Shown piece after piece: positions 1 to 7,099 of a DNA stretch of 43,940 nucleotides; within the stretch, counting starts at the first letter, position 1; each line of letters begins with the position of its first letter. Below the pieces are notes generated by a model. That model was not told the origin of the DNA. It saw nothing but the letters and a program-made list of their open reading frames with translations, and did not search any database. Origin of the DNA: a virus; IMG/VR virus record IMGVR_UViG_3300031403_000017, positions 1-43,940 of that record; one strand, given 5' to 3'. The position numbers were made by a program, and so were the translations under genes.

Positions 1-78
1 CTAGAAATAGAATTTGGTCACGAAAATGCAGTTGAACTACATGAAATATACAAGAAGCACTTAGATCACCGTATTTAA
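1..78 (+). CDS. 3' end of an unidentified gene
   Basis: An open frame enters the window at base 1 and ends at the TAA at 76-78, giving the last 25 residues of a protein (charged, probably helical, ending HLDHRI). The start lies outside the window. The next gene begins 7 bases after the stop, as expected within one operon. Too little is visible to assign a family. Confidence 0.6.
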   Translation, partial: LEIEFGHENAVELHEIYKKHLDHRI

Positions 79-85
79 TAATTTT

Positions 86-709
86 ATGAAAATGAACATC
101 TTAAAAGAAGCAGATAAAATCGTTAACGAAAGATCAGAAGAAAAAGATCGACAGTATGGACCATTCTCAGAGGGAATGGCCCGAGCAGCTCAGATCATGT
201 CAGGCGGAACAGGAAAAGATATCACTGCGTCGGATATGTATATCGCTTTAGTCGCTTTAAAACTATCTCGGCAGAGCTATAATCATAAAACTGATAACCT
301 TTTAGACTCCGTCGCTTACTTGGGAGCTCTTAATAATCACATCGAAGAGCAGAACGAGGTAGATGAAAAAGGTAACATAGTGAATAAAAAGAAGTCAGCT
401 TTGCAGTTTGGCACGGAGGTTCACGAAGCAATGGAAAGAAAGTTATTTATCCCCTCGGAATACAGAGGTAGGGGTTGGAAAAGATTAGCAACTATGAGAG
501 ATATATCTGTTAATGGTTTTACTAATGCCAAGAGAATGGGCATGAAAAAAACTGCTATGTCGACGTTGATTTGGTCTATAAACAAGGATTATGGATTGAA
601 GATATTTTGCGATAGAACAAAAGGTGTTACTGGGAATTATGTCATCTGCGGATCCCAACGAGGTGACTTAGATTTAGCTGTTTCAGAATGGGATGCAAAA
701 ATTAGTTAG
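86..709 (+). CDS. DUF6378-like phage protein
   Basis: A 207-residue protein. Residues about 5-90 have the pattern of the phage family DUF6378: a helix with a YGPF-like motif near residue 24, then ITASDMYIALVALKLSR and a D-x-x-LDS segment resembling the family's 'dSl.DiaGYa' ending. Residues 100-207 are a separate basic region that I do not recognise; it carries two Cys (IFCDR and VICGS). The function of the family is unknown; it is common among small early genes of tailed phages. The start is the ATG at 86; another ATG two codons later is equally possible. No Shine-Dalgarno is present. Confidence 0.75.
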   Translation: MKMNILKEADKIVNERSEEKDRQYGPFSEGMARAAQIMSGGTGKDITASDMYIALVALKLSRQSYNHKTDNLLDSVAYLGALNNHIEEQNEVDEKGNIVNKKKSALQFGTEVHEAMERKLFIPSEYRGRGWKRLATMRDISVNGFTNAKRMGMKKTAMSTLIWSINKDYGLKIFCDRTKGVTGNYVICGSQRGDLDLAVSEWDAKIS

Positions 710-734
710 TTATATTTCTTAATCAAAAACTAAA

Positions 735-1007
735 ATGAAGTTCGAAAGTTTAGCGTCTGCCGGTTTCCCAAATTATCGAATATTTGAGAATGGTGATGTC
801 ATGAATGTTAACACCCAAAAAACTTTAAAAGTTATGGGAAAACGAAGGTTGATCACGTTAAGTAATAATGGCTACAAAGAATGGTTCTACGTAGATTCAT
901 TAAAAAAGATTTATTTTCCAGAGCCATGGATCAAGTTTCTCAAAAGAATTACAAGAGAATGTTTTGGAGCGTTCATTCTATGGGTTTTTAATATAAAAAA
1001 GAAATGA
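735..1007 (+). CDS. Small protein with NUMOD4-like N-terminus
   Basis: A 90-residue protein. The first 55 residues (FPNYRIFENGDVMNVNTQK, then a Lys-rich strand, then GYKEWFYVDSL) resemble the NUMOD4-type DNA-binding motif usually found in front of an HNH nuclease in phage homing enzymes. Here no HNH nuclease follows; the protein ends in a hydrophobic/basic tail (FGAFILWVFNIKKK) that could be a short membrane-associating helix. It overlaps the next gene by the 4 bases ATGA. The NUMOD4 reading is a pattern impression. It may be a remnant of a homing endonuclease or an unrelated small protein. Confidence 0.6.
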   Translation: MKFESLASAGFPNYRIFENGDVMNVNTQKTLKVMGKRRLITLSNNGYKEWFYVDSLKKIYFPEPWIKFLKRITRECFGAFILWVFNIKKK

Positions 1008-1234
1008 TAAAAAAGTTAGACGTATTCGTGGGTAACGGCTTGCTAATAGTGGTTACTGGTAAATCTAATAACGAAATAGCTTACACCTCTTTTAGTAAAA
1101 TGGGTTCAGATAAAGATGACAAGACTGATCTTGGTTGTGTATCAAGTTGTAACACTGTTTGTATTAGGTTTGCGTTTATTGAAATGATCAATGATGGTTA
1201 CTCTAAAGTAGATAAAACAATTCACACTATTTAA
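1004..1234 (+). CDS. Hypothetical protein, 76 aa
   Basis: An unrecognised 76-residue protein. It begins in the ATGA that overlaps the previous stop, which supports the start and indicates translational coupling. It carries three Cys in the centre (GCVSSCNTVC) and is otherwise a plausible small alpha/beta protein. The following gene starts 1 base after its stop. Confidence 0.6.
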   Translation: MIKKLDVFVGNGLLIVVTGKSNNEIAYTSFSKMGSDKDDKTDLGCVSSCNTVCIRFAFIEMINDGYSKVDKTIHTI

Positions 1235-1235
1235 A

Positions 1236-1487
1236 ATGAAAGGAATATTAATCAAAAAAGATCCGGCAAAGCAAAGTAGGCACGGGGGAGGTGAGTACGT
1301 TAGGTGTCATTTTAAATGCGAAGACGGAAAAACCAGAACTCTAGATGTTTACGAGGGTCACCCAAGGAGCAAAATGTTTTTCCAAACAGGTTTGAAATTA
1401 CAGGGAAGGTATGGGAACTTATCGATTTACAAGGAAAAGTTTATCGATGGCACTTCTAATTTTATTTATTACGGAGTTAAACAATGA
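1236..1487 (+). CDS. Hypothetical protein, 83 aa
   Basis: An unrecognised basic 83-residue protein, rich in beta-prone segments (EYVRCHFKCEDGK, TRTLDVYEGH, NLSIYKEKF) and consistent with a small OB- or beta-barrel-like fold. Its stop overlaps the start of the SGNH-like gene (ATGA at 1484-1487), so it is co-translated with the putative hypermodification operon and may be its first member. Confidence 0.6.
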   Translation: MKGILIKKDPAKQSRHGGGEYVRCHFKCEDGKTRTLDVYEGHPRSKMFFQTGLKLQGRYGNLSIYKEKFIDGTSNFIYYGVKQ

Positions 1488-2446
1488 AAATAGCAATGGT
1501 ATCGGTTTTAGGAAATGTCTCAGAATCTGAGAACCATCACTCAGGTGGATTCACGTGGGTCATGCTGGATCAATGGAAGCAGACTTTTGATGCATTGTTT
1601 CCAGATGATTTCAGTATCGAGATAGAAGTCTGCAATGATTCTTGTAAATGGACCAACTATGATGCTTTAATAGTCAATGAGGGTCCACATTTTAAGAACG
1701 GAGTTTGGAATCTATTCGGGGGAATGAATCAGGTTTTAAAAGATAAACTAAGCGATTTAAACTCTTTCCCCGGAAAGGTCTATTGTTACAAAAATAACGG
1801 AATGTTTGTCCCTGATTACCAAGACCTTTGTGACAAAAGAGGTATGGATTTTGATTTCAAAAAAGAAATTAAGGATATTCAGTTCCCGATAAAAAGCAGA
1901 ATTTTAGAGCTTGGAGATTCCCATGTTTTATCTATCCACAGACCTGGAAATTGCATCGTAAAAGTTGATGGGAAAACTCTTTATGGAATACTTAATCCCA
2001 AAGAGGGAGTTAAGATGCTCGAAGAGGCTTCAAAGTTTTACGACGAAATGGTTATCTATTTTGGAAACATAGATGTTCGTCATCACTTGATGAGACAAGA
2101 GGATCCAGTGGCTAGCACTAAGAGCTTAATGAGTCAATACAAAGGAGTCTTAGAATCGCTTAATTGCAAAGTTACCCTAGTTCATTTGCTCCCAATAGAG
2201 GATGAATCAAGGAAGCTTCCAAAGACTGGTTACTACAAAGGCTCGCCATTTACCGGATCCAGAGAGGAAAGGGAGGATATTAGACAGTTGTTTAATCGAT
2301 GTTTAAATACTATAGCTAGGATCAATGATTATGAAGTTTTAACTTGGGAAGAGTTAGAGCTAGATGAAAACGACGCCCTTAGTTTCAATTGCATGGAATC
2401 GCGTCAATCAGTCCACTTAAGACCTAAGTTCTACAAATTCAAATGA
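1484..2446 (+). CDS. SGNH/GDSL-like hydrolase or acyltransferase
   Basis: A 320-residue protein. Residues 1-135 look like a separate Rossmann-type domain (MKIAMVSVLG start). Residues 138-320 carry the SGNH pattern: block I GDSH at 144-147 (putative nucleophile Ser146), the block III-like motif YFGNIDVRHH at 192-201 with Asn195 and Asp197, and a C-terminal His311 in SVHLRP where the catalytic His is expected; the usual Asp two or three residues before that His is not evident. SGNH enzymes hydrolyse or transfer acyl or sugar-ester groups. Being sandwiched by 4-bp overlaps with the pyrophosphorylase-like gene, it is inferred to act on a modified nucleotide or its precursor rather than on the cell wall. 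Fold assignment is fairly firm, substrate unknown. Confidence 0.7.
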   Translation: MKIAMVSVLGNVSESENHHSGGFTWVMLDQWKQTFDALFPDDFSIEIEVCNDSCKWTNYDALIVNEGPHFKNGVWNLFGGMNQVLKDKLSDLNSFPGKVYCYKNNGMFVPDYQDLCDKRGMDFDFKKEIKDIQFPIKSRILELGDSHVLSIHRPGNCIVKVDGKTLYGILNPKEGVKMLEEASKFYDEMVIYFGNIDVRHHLMRQEDPVASTKSLMSQYKGVLESLNCKVTLVHLLPIEDESRKLPKTGYYKGSPFTGSREEREDIRQLFNRCLNTIARINDYEVLTWEELELDENDALSFNCMESRQSVHLRPKFYKFK

Positions 2447-3486
2447 GATTCAATGTAGATAACGACATGCTAGAAGCTCTAGATGATTACCATGTAAAGA
2501 GCAAAGCAATGCAATCTTATTACTTGGACATGGACAGCAACTGTTTGTGCGAAGTAGATCTAGAGTTTTCCGTAGATGACGACCTGGTTTTTAACGTTCC
2601 AATCTACGACATGTTAGATAGAAAGTACGCAGCATTTAGCTCTCTCACTGAAGCTATAATGAGACCAGATCAAGACCCTAAGCAAAATGGAAGATTTTTT
2701 GAGCATTACAAAAGAGATATGGTGGATAACATGATGCTGTTTTACTTGTTCAGGCTTTGCGGATCAGGCATTAATTATGTCCCAAGGGAGAATAACGGTT
2801 CAGAGCCGATTGGCACTCACGGATTTGGAAACTTCTGGGTAGCTAAAGTGCTAAGAACTTGTCAAATAGAGACCGGTCCTACTGAGTGGTTGATGGCACT
2901 AGAGAATTGGTCAGGGCCTTTCACTGATAGCAAAGGTTATTTACTACCTCAGTTTTCTTACCCTAACCAGAAAGGTGGCCACATGAAGAGGTTTATATTA
3001 GAAAACTCCTGGGACCTTGTTTTCTTTTTACATGATTTCGTTGTTAGTAACAAGCAATTAGAAATATTCGAGATCGTTGACGTAGGCAACGAATGGCTGA
3101 TGTCAAGAGGTTACAAGCGCCAGAACTTCGTTTTAACAGCTTTTGCTATGGATATAGCAGAGTATTACCCTGAGTACGTAGATCCACAATCTAGAACTTA
3201 CTGCGGAAGCAACGCTAAAAAATGTATCAGAAAAATATTTAGCAAAAAAGGCAAGGTATCTGATTTTGATTTCGAAAACGATGTACTGAGATTCCTAGCT
3301 GATAGATATGGATCAACTCCATATTCGGTCGAGGATTCTAGAGCTTGTGATGTTTGGAGGTACTTCAAGGAGTACCAATCACCGGATCACATAAAGAAAA
3401 ATGGCGGAGTAGAGATGCTTAATAACAGCATATTAAAAACAAAGTGGGGAGAAGAAAGTTACTATAATTGGATTAAAAATTTATAA
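2443..3486 (+). CDS. Alpha-glutamyl/putrescinyl thymine pyrophosphorylase-like protein
   Basis: A 347-residue protein matching, from memory of the family, the aGPT-Pplase group (closest in appearance to clade 3), which was identified in phage DNA hypermodification systems. Signature segments are the helix FEHYKRDMVDNMMLFY (86-101), YLFRLCGSGINYV (101-113), the loop GTHGFGNFWVAK (124-135) and a conserved aromatic stretch near 145-165. These proteins are predicted, and for phage relatives shown, to replace an activated (pyrophosphorylated) 5-hydroxymethyl pyrimidine group in DNA with an amine or amino acid. The kinase that makes the activated base is not in this window. It overlaps its upstream neighbour by ATGA and is followed with zero spacing by the papain-like gene. 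Alternatively it could belong to another clade of the same DNA-glycosylase-like fold. Confidence 0.75.
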   Translation: MRFNVDNDMLEALDDYHVKSKAMQSYYLDMDSNCLCEVDLEFSVDDDLVFNVPIYDMLDRKYAAFSSLTEAIMRPDQDPKQNGRFFEHYKRDMVDNMMLFYLFRLCGSGINYVPRENNGSEPIGTHGFGNFWVAKVLRTCQIETGPTEWLMALENWSGPFTDSKGYLLPQFSYPNQKGGHMKRFILENSWDLVFFLHDFVVSNKQLEIFEIVDVGNEWLMSRGYKRQNFVLTAFAMDIAEYYPEYVDPQSRTYCGSNAKKCIRKIFSKKGKVSDFDFENDVLRFLADRYGSTPYSVEDSRACDVWRYFKEYQSPDHIKKNGGVEMLNNSILKTKWGEESYYNWIKNL

Positions 3487-4005
3487 ATGATAAACATTGA
3501 AACCGTATACGAATTCCTAGAAGAGAATCAGAAAGTTTTTGGAAAGTTTGGAACACTTGGAGGAGGAGTAGATCACTCAGTTCACAACTCTGGAGACCTG
3601 GATACTTCATTTCCCTTTGGAAGATGTTTCCAGTGCTGTAACTTCCTTTATTACATGCTCGGAGCTAAAAAAAGAGGTTACCAGTTAAAGATAATTAACT
3701 CGAAGCATATAACCATGTCGTCCTACCCAACTACTCATTGGTTTATCCAAAAGGGAGACGAGATCATAGATGTAACGAGCCACCAGTTCGACTTTAGCTT
3801 GGAAGATGTTTACAAGCTTGGAGTCGAGAGTAACCTTGGTAGAACTAGGTTCATGAAAGGTAAAGAAATAATCGAAGTTGGGGACGAGTTATTTGTACCC
3901 ACTCAGAACACGATGGTGCTCTACGATAAATGGGTCAAGAAATACGGAGTAGTTGAGGACATGACAGATTATTATAATGCTTGGAAAAAATCAAAATGTT
4001 TATAA
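3487..4005 (+). CDS. Papain/transglutaminase-like cysteine enzyme
   Basis: A 172-residue protein with a probable Cys-His-Asp triad of the papain-like fold: Cys47 in FGRCFQCCNFLYYML (N-terminal end of the core helix), His84 in TTHWFIQKG, and Asp95 in IIDVTSHQFDF. The HWF...D-T-x-x-QF pattern is shared with a family of uncharacterised phage and bacterial proteins. Such enzymes act as amidases, peptidases or acyl/amine transferases. The gene abuts the pyrophosphorylase-like gene (stop followed directly by ATG) and overlaps the PLP gene by 10 bases, so a role in trimming or attaching the amino group of a modified base is a reasonable guess. No signal peptide, so not an obvious lysis enzyme. Confidence 0.65.
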   Translation: MINIETVYEFLEENQKVFGKFGTLGGGVDHSVHNSGDLDTSFPFGRCFQCCNFLYYMLGAKKRGYQLKIINSKHITMSSYPTTHWFIQKGDEIIDVTSHQFDFSLEDVYKLGVESNLGRTRFMKGKEIIEVGDELFVPTQNTMVLYDKWVKKYGVVEDMTDYYNAWKKSKCL

Positions 4006-4910
4006 ATAACCAGATCGGAATCGGGAATAACGACTTACAGAATGGGAAAGACCTTGAGTATTACCTAGAGCTAACCAAGGATTTTAAATCTAGTTTGCCA
4101 CCGTTTAAAGTTAAAAACATAGATGGGTTCAATATTATGGACGAATCAGTTTCCTGTCCAGTTGGCTACAAGGCTAGATCTGGGGAGTTCTTGATCCAGA
4201 AGTTAAAATCAGAGGGCTTCACTGAAGTGGTATATGTCCAACCTAGACAGGGATTCGCTGGGATAAGTTTATCATGGCTTTGCAAGAAATATGACATGAA
4301 CTTAACTTTGGTCATGCCATCTTCTAAACAAGTATCTGATCATCAGGCGCTCTGCATAGAATACGGAGCTAAACCGCTGTTCTTGAGGATTGCTTCTATG
4401 CCAAATGCGAACAGAGCTGCTAAGTTATACGCAGAAGGTGGTTCACATAGAGCTTATGTCCCTCTAGGCTTAAACCATGAATACGTGGTAGCCGGAGGAG
4501 TCAGAGCTTTTCATGACTTTTTCAAAGGAAAAGAACATCCTAATTTTATGTGGTGCGTAATCTCTACTGGCGTACTCTTAAGGACTATGCAAATAGCATT
4601 GCCAGATACTAATTTCAAAGCGATAGCAGTCTCTAGGAATATACAACAAGGAGAGCTTGGAAAAGCTAAGTTCTATAGTTACCATAAGCCTTTCCTAGCT
4701 AAGTCAGACGTAATACCAACTAAGTTTAACTGTGAACCATGTTACGACTCAAAGGGTTATGATATTATGACAAAAGAGGGAAACGAAGGTGATTGGTTTT
4801 TCAGCGTCGCTGGAGATGCTCCAGTTCCGACTATAGATAAAACAAAGATAAACTCGTTCAGGGAATGGGGTGACCACTTTGATTTTGACGTAGAAGGTAT
4901 AAAGATATAA
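3996..4910 (+). CDS. Fold-type II PLP-dependent enzyme
   Basis: A 304-residue member of the tryptophan synthase beta / cysteine synthase superfamily. The pattern DESVSCPVGYKAR (49-61) matches the family's lysine loop, with Lys59 as the likely Schiff-base residue. The segment VQPRQGFAGISLSWL (81-95) takes the place of the substrate-binding Ser-Gly-Asn-x-Gly loop, with Pro-Arg-Gln replacing the usual residues. LTLVMPSSKQVSDHQ and EYGAKPLFL follow in the normal order. I use the ATG at 3996, overlapping the previous stop; an upstream TTG would add five residues. The enzyme is shorter than typical synthases and the changed loop suggests a non-standard substrate. PLP enzymes are known in some thymidine hypermodification clusters, so action on an amino-acid-bearing base is inferred. 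Confidence 0.75.
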   Translation: MFINNQIGIGNNDLQNGKDLEYYLELTKDFKSSLPPFKVKNIDGFNIMDESVSCPVGYKARSGEFLIQKLKSEGFTEVVYVQPRQGFAGISLSWLCKKYDMNLTLVMPSSKQVSDHQALCIEYGAKPLFLRIASMPNANRAAKLYAEGGSHRAYVPLGLNHEYVVAGGVRAFHDFFKGKEHPNFMWCVISTGVLLRTMQIALPDTNFKAIAVSRNIQQGELGKAKFYSYHKPFLAKSDVIPTKFNCEPCYDSKGYDIMTKEGNEGDWFFSVAGDAPVPTIDKTKINSFREWGDHFDFDVEGIKI

Positions 4911-4916
4911 AAAAGA

Positions 4917-4945
4917 TTTTACAATATAAAAAAGTATATTATAAT
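4917..4945 (+). promoter_or_regulatory. Palindromic promoter/operator element A
   Basis: An imperfect copy of a six-times repeated intergenic element: palindrome TTTTACAATATAAAA at 4917-4931 (5-bp arms) followed by a TATAAT-like box at 4940-4945. It lies 6 bases after the PLP gene and 29 bases before the ribbon-helix-helix gene, so it is well placed as an autoregulated promoter. A promoter role is inferred from position and recurrence. Confidence 0.55.
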
Positions 4946-4974
4946 TTTTACAAATAACAATTAACAAGGAACTA

Positions 4975-5115
4975 ATGACAGCGCATACTACTATCAATAT
5001 TAAAAAAAGCACTAAGAAGCGCCTGGACGACTTTTGTGACAAAAATCAAAAAGTTAGATCTGGAGTTCTCGATGTAGCTCTTAATAGCCACTTGGACAAA
5101 GTAGAGTCTAAGTAG
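4975..5115 (+). CDS. Ribbon-helix-helix (Arc/CopG-like) transcription regulator
   Basis: A 46-residue open frame starting at the ATG at 4975 and ending with TAG at 5113-5115. The sequence has the ribbon-helix-helix layout: beta strand HTTINIKKS (residues 4-12), helix 1 TKKRLDDFCDKNQ (13-25), turn VRSG, helix 2 VLDVALNSHLDKV (32-44). The RSG at the start of helix 2 is where the family usually has a Ser-x-x-[IL] cap. Members of this fold bind short palindromes as dimers or tetramers. The gene stands directly downstream of one copy of the recurring TTTTAC-n3-GTAAAA palindrome, which makes it the best candidate to bind all six copies. It interrupts the putative hypermodification operon. The fold assignment is good; the target is inferred. 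Confidence 0.75.
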   Translation: MTAHTTINIKKSTKKRLDDFCDKNQKVRSGVLDVALNSHLDKVESK

Positions 5116-5131
5116 AAACTTAATCAGTAAA

Positions 5132-5144
5132 TTTTAATCCCAAC
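5132..5144 (+). promoter_or_regulatory. Recurring TTTAATCCCAAC leader before a start codon
   Basis: The motif TTTTAATCCCAAC ends 4 nt before the ATG of the thymidylate synthase-like gene. The same motif precedes three other lead genes at the same spacing. It does not resemble a Shine-Dalgarno sequence. It may be a non-canonical translation signal or a transcript start. Confidence 0.5.
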
Positions 5145-5148
5145 TAAA

Positions 5149-6006
5149 ATGAAGATCACAGGACTAGGCTTCCATGACACTTACGAGCAAGCAGCAAGAG
5201 AGATATATTTGAAACCAGATTTCGTTTCCAATCCCAGGGGAATGGAAGTTAAAGAGAAGCTTGGTTTGCACATGGAGATATTAAACCCTTCTCATAATTT
5301 GTTCGAAAATAAACACAGAGGCGTCCCCCTGAAGTACTTAGCTAATGAGTTAGTCCTTTATTTTGCTGGAAAATACAACGTATCTTCACTTGGAGATGAA
5401 GCTAGTTTCGGAGAAGCTTCTAGTTTCTGGAAAAAGATCGCTAAAGAAGATGGAACGGTTAACTCGGCTTATGGTTACTTATTATTTAAGCACCAAGCTT
5501 ACGAGCAGCAAACCCAATGGGATTGGATTAAGAATAATTTGATAGCTGACAAAGATTCTCGCCAAGCCATTGCTCACATCAATAGACCTTTTCATCAGTA
5601 CGATGGAAACAAAGATTTCGTTTGTACTATGAGTTACCATTTTTTCATCAGAGAAAATAAGTTGCACATGCACGTTCACCGAAGAAGCCAGGACATGGTA
5701 TTTGGTATAACTTATGATGTTCCTTGGGAGCTACTTTTGATGCAATGTATGGTCAAGGAGCTTAAAAGTCATTACCCAGAGTTGTCTTTAGGATCTTATA
5801 ATTTATTCATTGGATCTGCTCATATTTACCAGAGAGATTACGATACTATTTATAAGATGCTCATGAATGAGTTTACTCCATATAGAATCAGTATTGGGAG
5901 CGTAAACCCTATTATGCACAAAGAAGTGAACAAGATGGCATCCGATAGGAATTACAAGTACAAAGGTGGTAAAAATTTCTTTAGTTTCTTAAGCGATAAT
6001 AGATAA
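5149..6006 (+). CDS. Thymidylate synthase-family dNMP (hydroxy)methyltransferase, predicted dCMP type
   Basis: A 285-residue protein of the thymidylate synthase / dCMP hydroxymethylase family. Visible features in order are Glu67 in ANELVLYF (catalytic Glu of the HELLWFL motif), SAYGYLLF (106-113), phosphate-binding Arg138 in DSRQA, the catalytic Cys159 in DFVCTMSYHFFIR, Arg179-Ser180-x-Asp182 in HRRSQDM, and the terminal GSAHIY (222-227). At the position of the dUMP-specific Asn in the GLPFNI motif this protein has Asp190 (FGITYDV). In phage T4 dCMP hydroxymethylase the equivalent residue is also Asp and selects cytosine. The enzyme is therefore predicted to use dCMP and, in a hypermodification operon, to make a 5-hydroxymethyl nucleotide. 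The family is clear; the exact product is inferred. The TAATG at its end couples it to the next gene. Confidence 0.8.
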   Translation: MKITGLGFHDTYEQAAREIYLKPDFVSNPRGMEVKEKLGLHMEILNPSHNLFENKHRGVPLKYLANELVLYFAGKYNVSSLGDEASFGEASSFWKKIAKEDGTVNSAYGYLLFKHQAYEQQTQWDWIKNNLIADKDSRQAIAHINRPFHQYDGNKDFVCTMSYHFFIRENKLHMHVHRRSQDMVFGITYDVPWELLLMQCMVKELKSHYPELSLGSYNLFIGSAHIYQRDYDTIYKMLMNEFTPYRISIGSVNPIMHKEVNKMASDRNYKYKGGKNFFSFLSDNR

Positions 6007-6272
6007 TGCCAGGACCTAGAAAGCACATATCAGATTGGAATGCAAAAAAACTAATCAAATTTATGGTTAGGGATTTTGGAGACGTAGATCCCGATGCTGT
6101 CCAGAAAATGATTGACTATATTAACTTGTTTTATATAGGCAAAAGGACTGATCCTAAGATGTCCTCGGTTGACCCAGATCAGACTTGTATGATAATGATA
6201 ATCGAGAAAGCGCTAGAAGAGGTTCCAGAAGAACCAGTCGAATTCGAAGTAGATTTAATGGATTTCTCATGA
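6006..6272 (+). CDS. Hypothetical protein, 88 aa
   Basis: An unrecognised acidic 88-residue protein with a basic N-terminus (MPGPRKHISDWNAKK) and predicted helices. Its ATG overlaps the synthase stop (TAATG) and its own stop overlaps the next start (ATGA), so it belongs to the same transcript. Confidence 0.6.
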   Translation: MPGPRKHISDWNAKKLIKFMVRDFGDVDPDAVQKMIDYINLFYIGKRTDPKMSSVDPDQTCMIMIIEKALEEVPEEPVEFEVDLMDFS

Positions 6273-6478
6273 CACCCGAAGAAGAATCGGCAAAAAAATA
6301 CTATGATCACCAGTTCGAGTCAATGATGGACTTTAGGAAGAAAACTAATTTCAGAAAGGTTAGCCGTGGAGATGAATCAAAGATTAGGGGAGCAGCAGAG
6401 AAAATGACACAGATGAAATTTCCTACCGTAAAAGGTATACAAATGCTAGGCAAAACACCATGGCGAAAAAATACATAA
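6269..6478 (+). CDS. Hypothetical protein, 69 aa
   Basis: A 69-residue basic, helical protein. I use the ATG at 6269 (ATGA overlap with the upstream stop); a longer frame reaching back to 6185 lies wholly inside the upstream gene and is less likely. It overlaps the next gene by 19 bases. No family recognised. Confidence 0.55.
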   Translation: MTPEEESAKKYYDHQFESMMDFRKKTNFRKVSRGDESKIRGAAEKMTQMKFPTVKGIQMLGKTPWRKNT

Positions 6479-6618
6479 CAATCTCAAAAAGGTTTAGTCA
6501 TATAAATATGGCTGAAAAACAGTATAACCAGATATCAGAATCAGAGGTTACGCCTGCTGACCAGATGGAAATAGAGGAGCATTTAGCTAAAATGAACTTA
6601 AAGATAATTTGGGCTTAA
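6460..6618 (+). CDS. Hypothetical protein, 52 aa
   Basis: A 52-residue open frame starting MAKKYITISKRF and ending NLKIIWA; it fills the space between the previous gene and the VRR-NUC gene and its stop overlaps that gene's ATG (TAATG). The tight coupling is the main support. No family recognised. Confidence 0.5.
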   Translation: MAKKYITISKRFSHINMAEKQYNQISESEVTPADQMEIEEHLAKMNLKIIWA

Positions 6619-7019
6619 TGACATCAATAGAAAAAGGAATTGAAAAAGATATAGTGAGCTACCTCAACTTGAGAGGTTGGGCAGCTACACCTAACCAAAG
6701 CGGGATGCTAAAAGTAGGAACCGATGGAAACGGCGGAAGACCGAGGTACGTCAAGCTCGGACCAGAAGGGACTGAGGATATTACTTGTTGCATAAATGGG
6801 AAGTTCGTAGCAATCGAAGTTAAAAAAGATTTAGAGTCTGTAAAAGCTTGGTTTCGTTACCCTTTGGGCAAAAGAGGCAAGAAGATAGCCTTTAGCAAGA
6901 GGGTCGAGGCCCAACAACGGCGCAGAGAGGAAGTTTTAAAGGCTGGAGGTGTATTTATATTAACTCACTCAATAAATGACTTAGAAGGCGATCTAAGGCA
7001 TTACGGCTTAATTCCTTGA
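6618..7019 (+). CDS. VRR-NUC domain nuclease
   Basis: A 133-residue VRR-NUC protein of the PD-(D/E)XK nuclease superfamily. The core is GTEDITCCINGKFVAIEVKK, with Asp54 and the catalytic Glu67-x-Lys69 dyad (IEVKK). The Gln-rich helix VEAQQRRREEVLKAGG and ending GVFILTHSINDLE are typical of the family. Stand-alone phage VRR-NUC proteins of this size are thought to act on branched or damaged DNA during replication or packaging. I start at the ATG at 6618, which overlaps the upstream stop; a TTG three codons earlier is possible. It is the last gene before a regulatory element, so probably ends an operon. Confidence 0.85.
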   Translation: MTSIEKGIEKDIVSYLNLRGWAATPNQSGMLKVGTDGNGGRPRYVKLGPEGTEDITCCINGKFVAIEVKKDLESVKAWFRYPLGKRGKKIAFSKRVEAQQRRREEVLKAGGVFILTHSINDLEGDLRHYGLIP

Positions 7020-7023
7020 TTTT

Positions 7024-7070
7024 AGTAAAAAAGTATAATAAAAGTTTTACAAAGTAAAAAATGTAATATA
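7024..7070 (+). promoter_or_regulatory. Palindromic promoter/operator element B
   Basis: The best-preserved copy of the recurring element: upstream box AAAAAAGTATAATA (7027-7040), 4-nt spacer, perfect palindrome TTTTAC-AAA-GTAAAA (7045-7059), then AT box TAATATA (7064-7070). It precedes the dUTPase gene and the large RNA region. The palindrome is followed by TACATTGG (7069-7076), which loosely resembles the Bacteroidota -7 box TAnnTTTG. Confidence 0.65.
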
Positions 7071-7099
7071 CATTGGTACTACCAAATAACACAAGCAAT

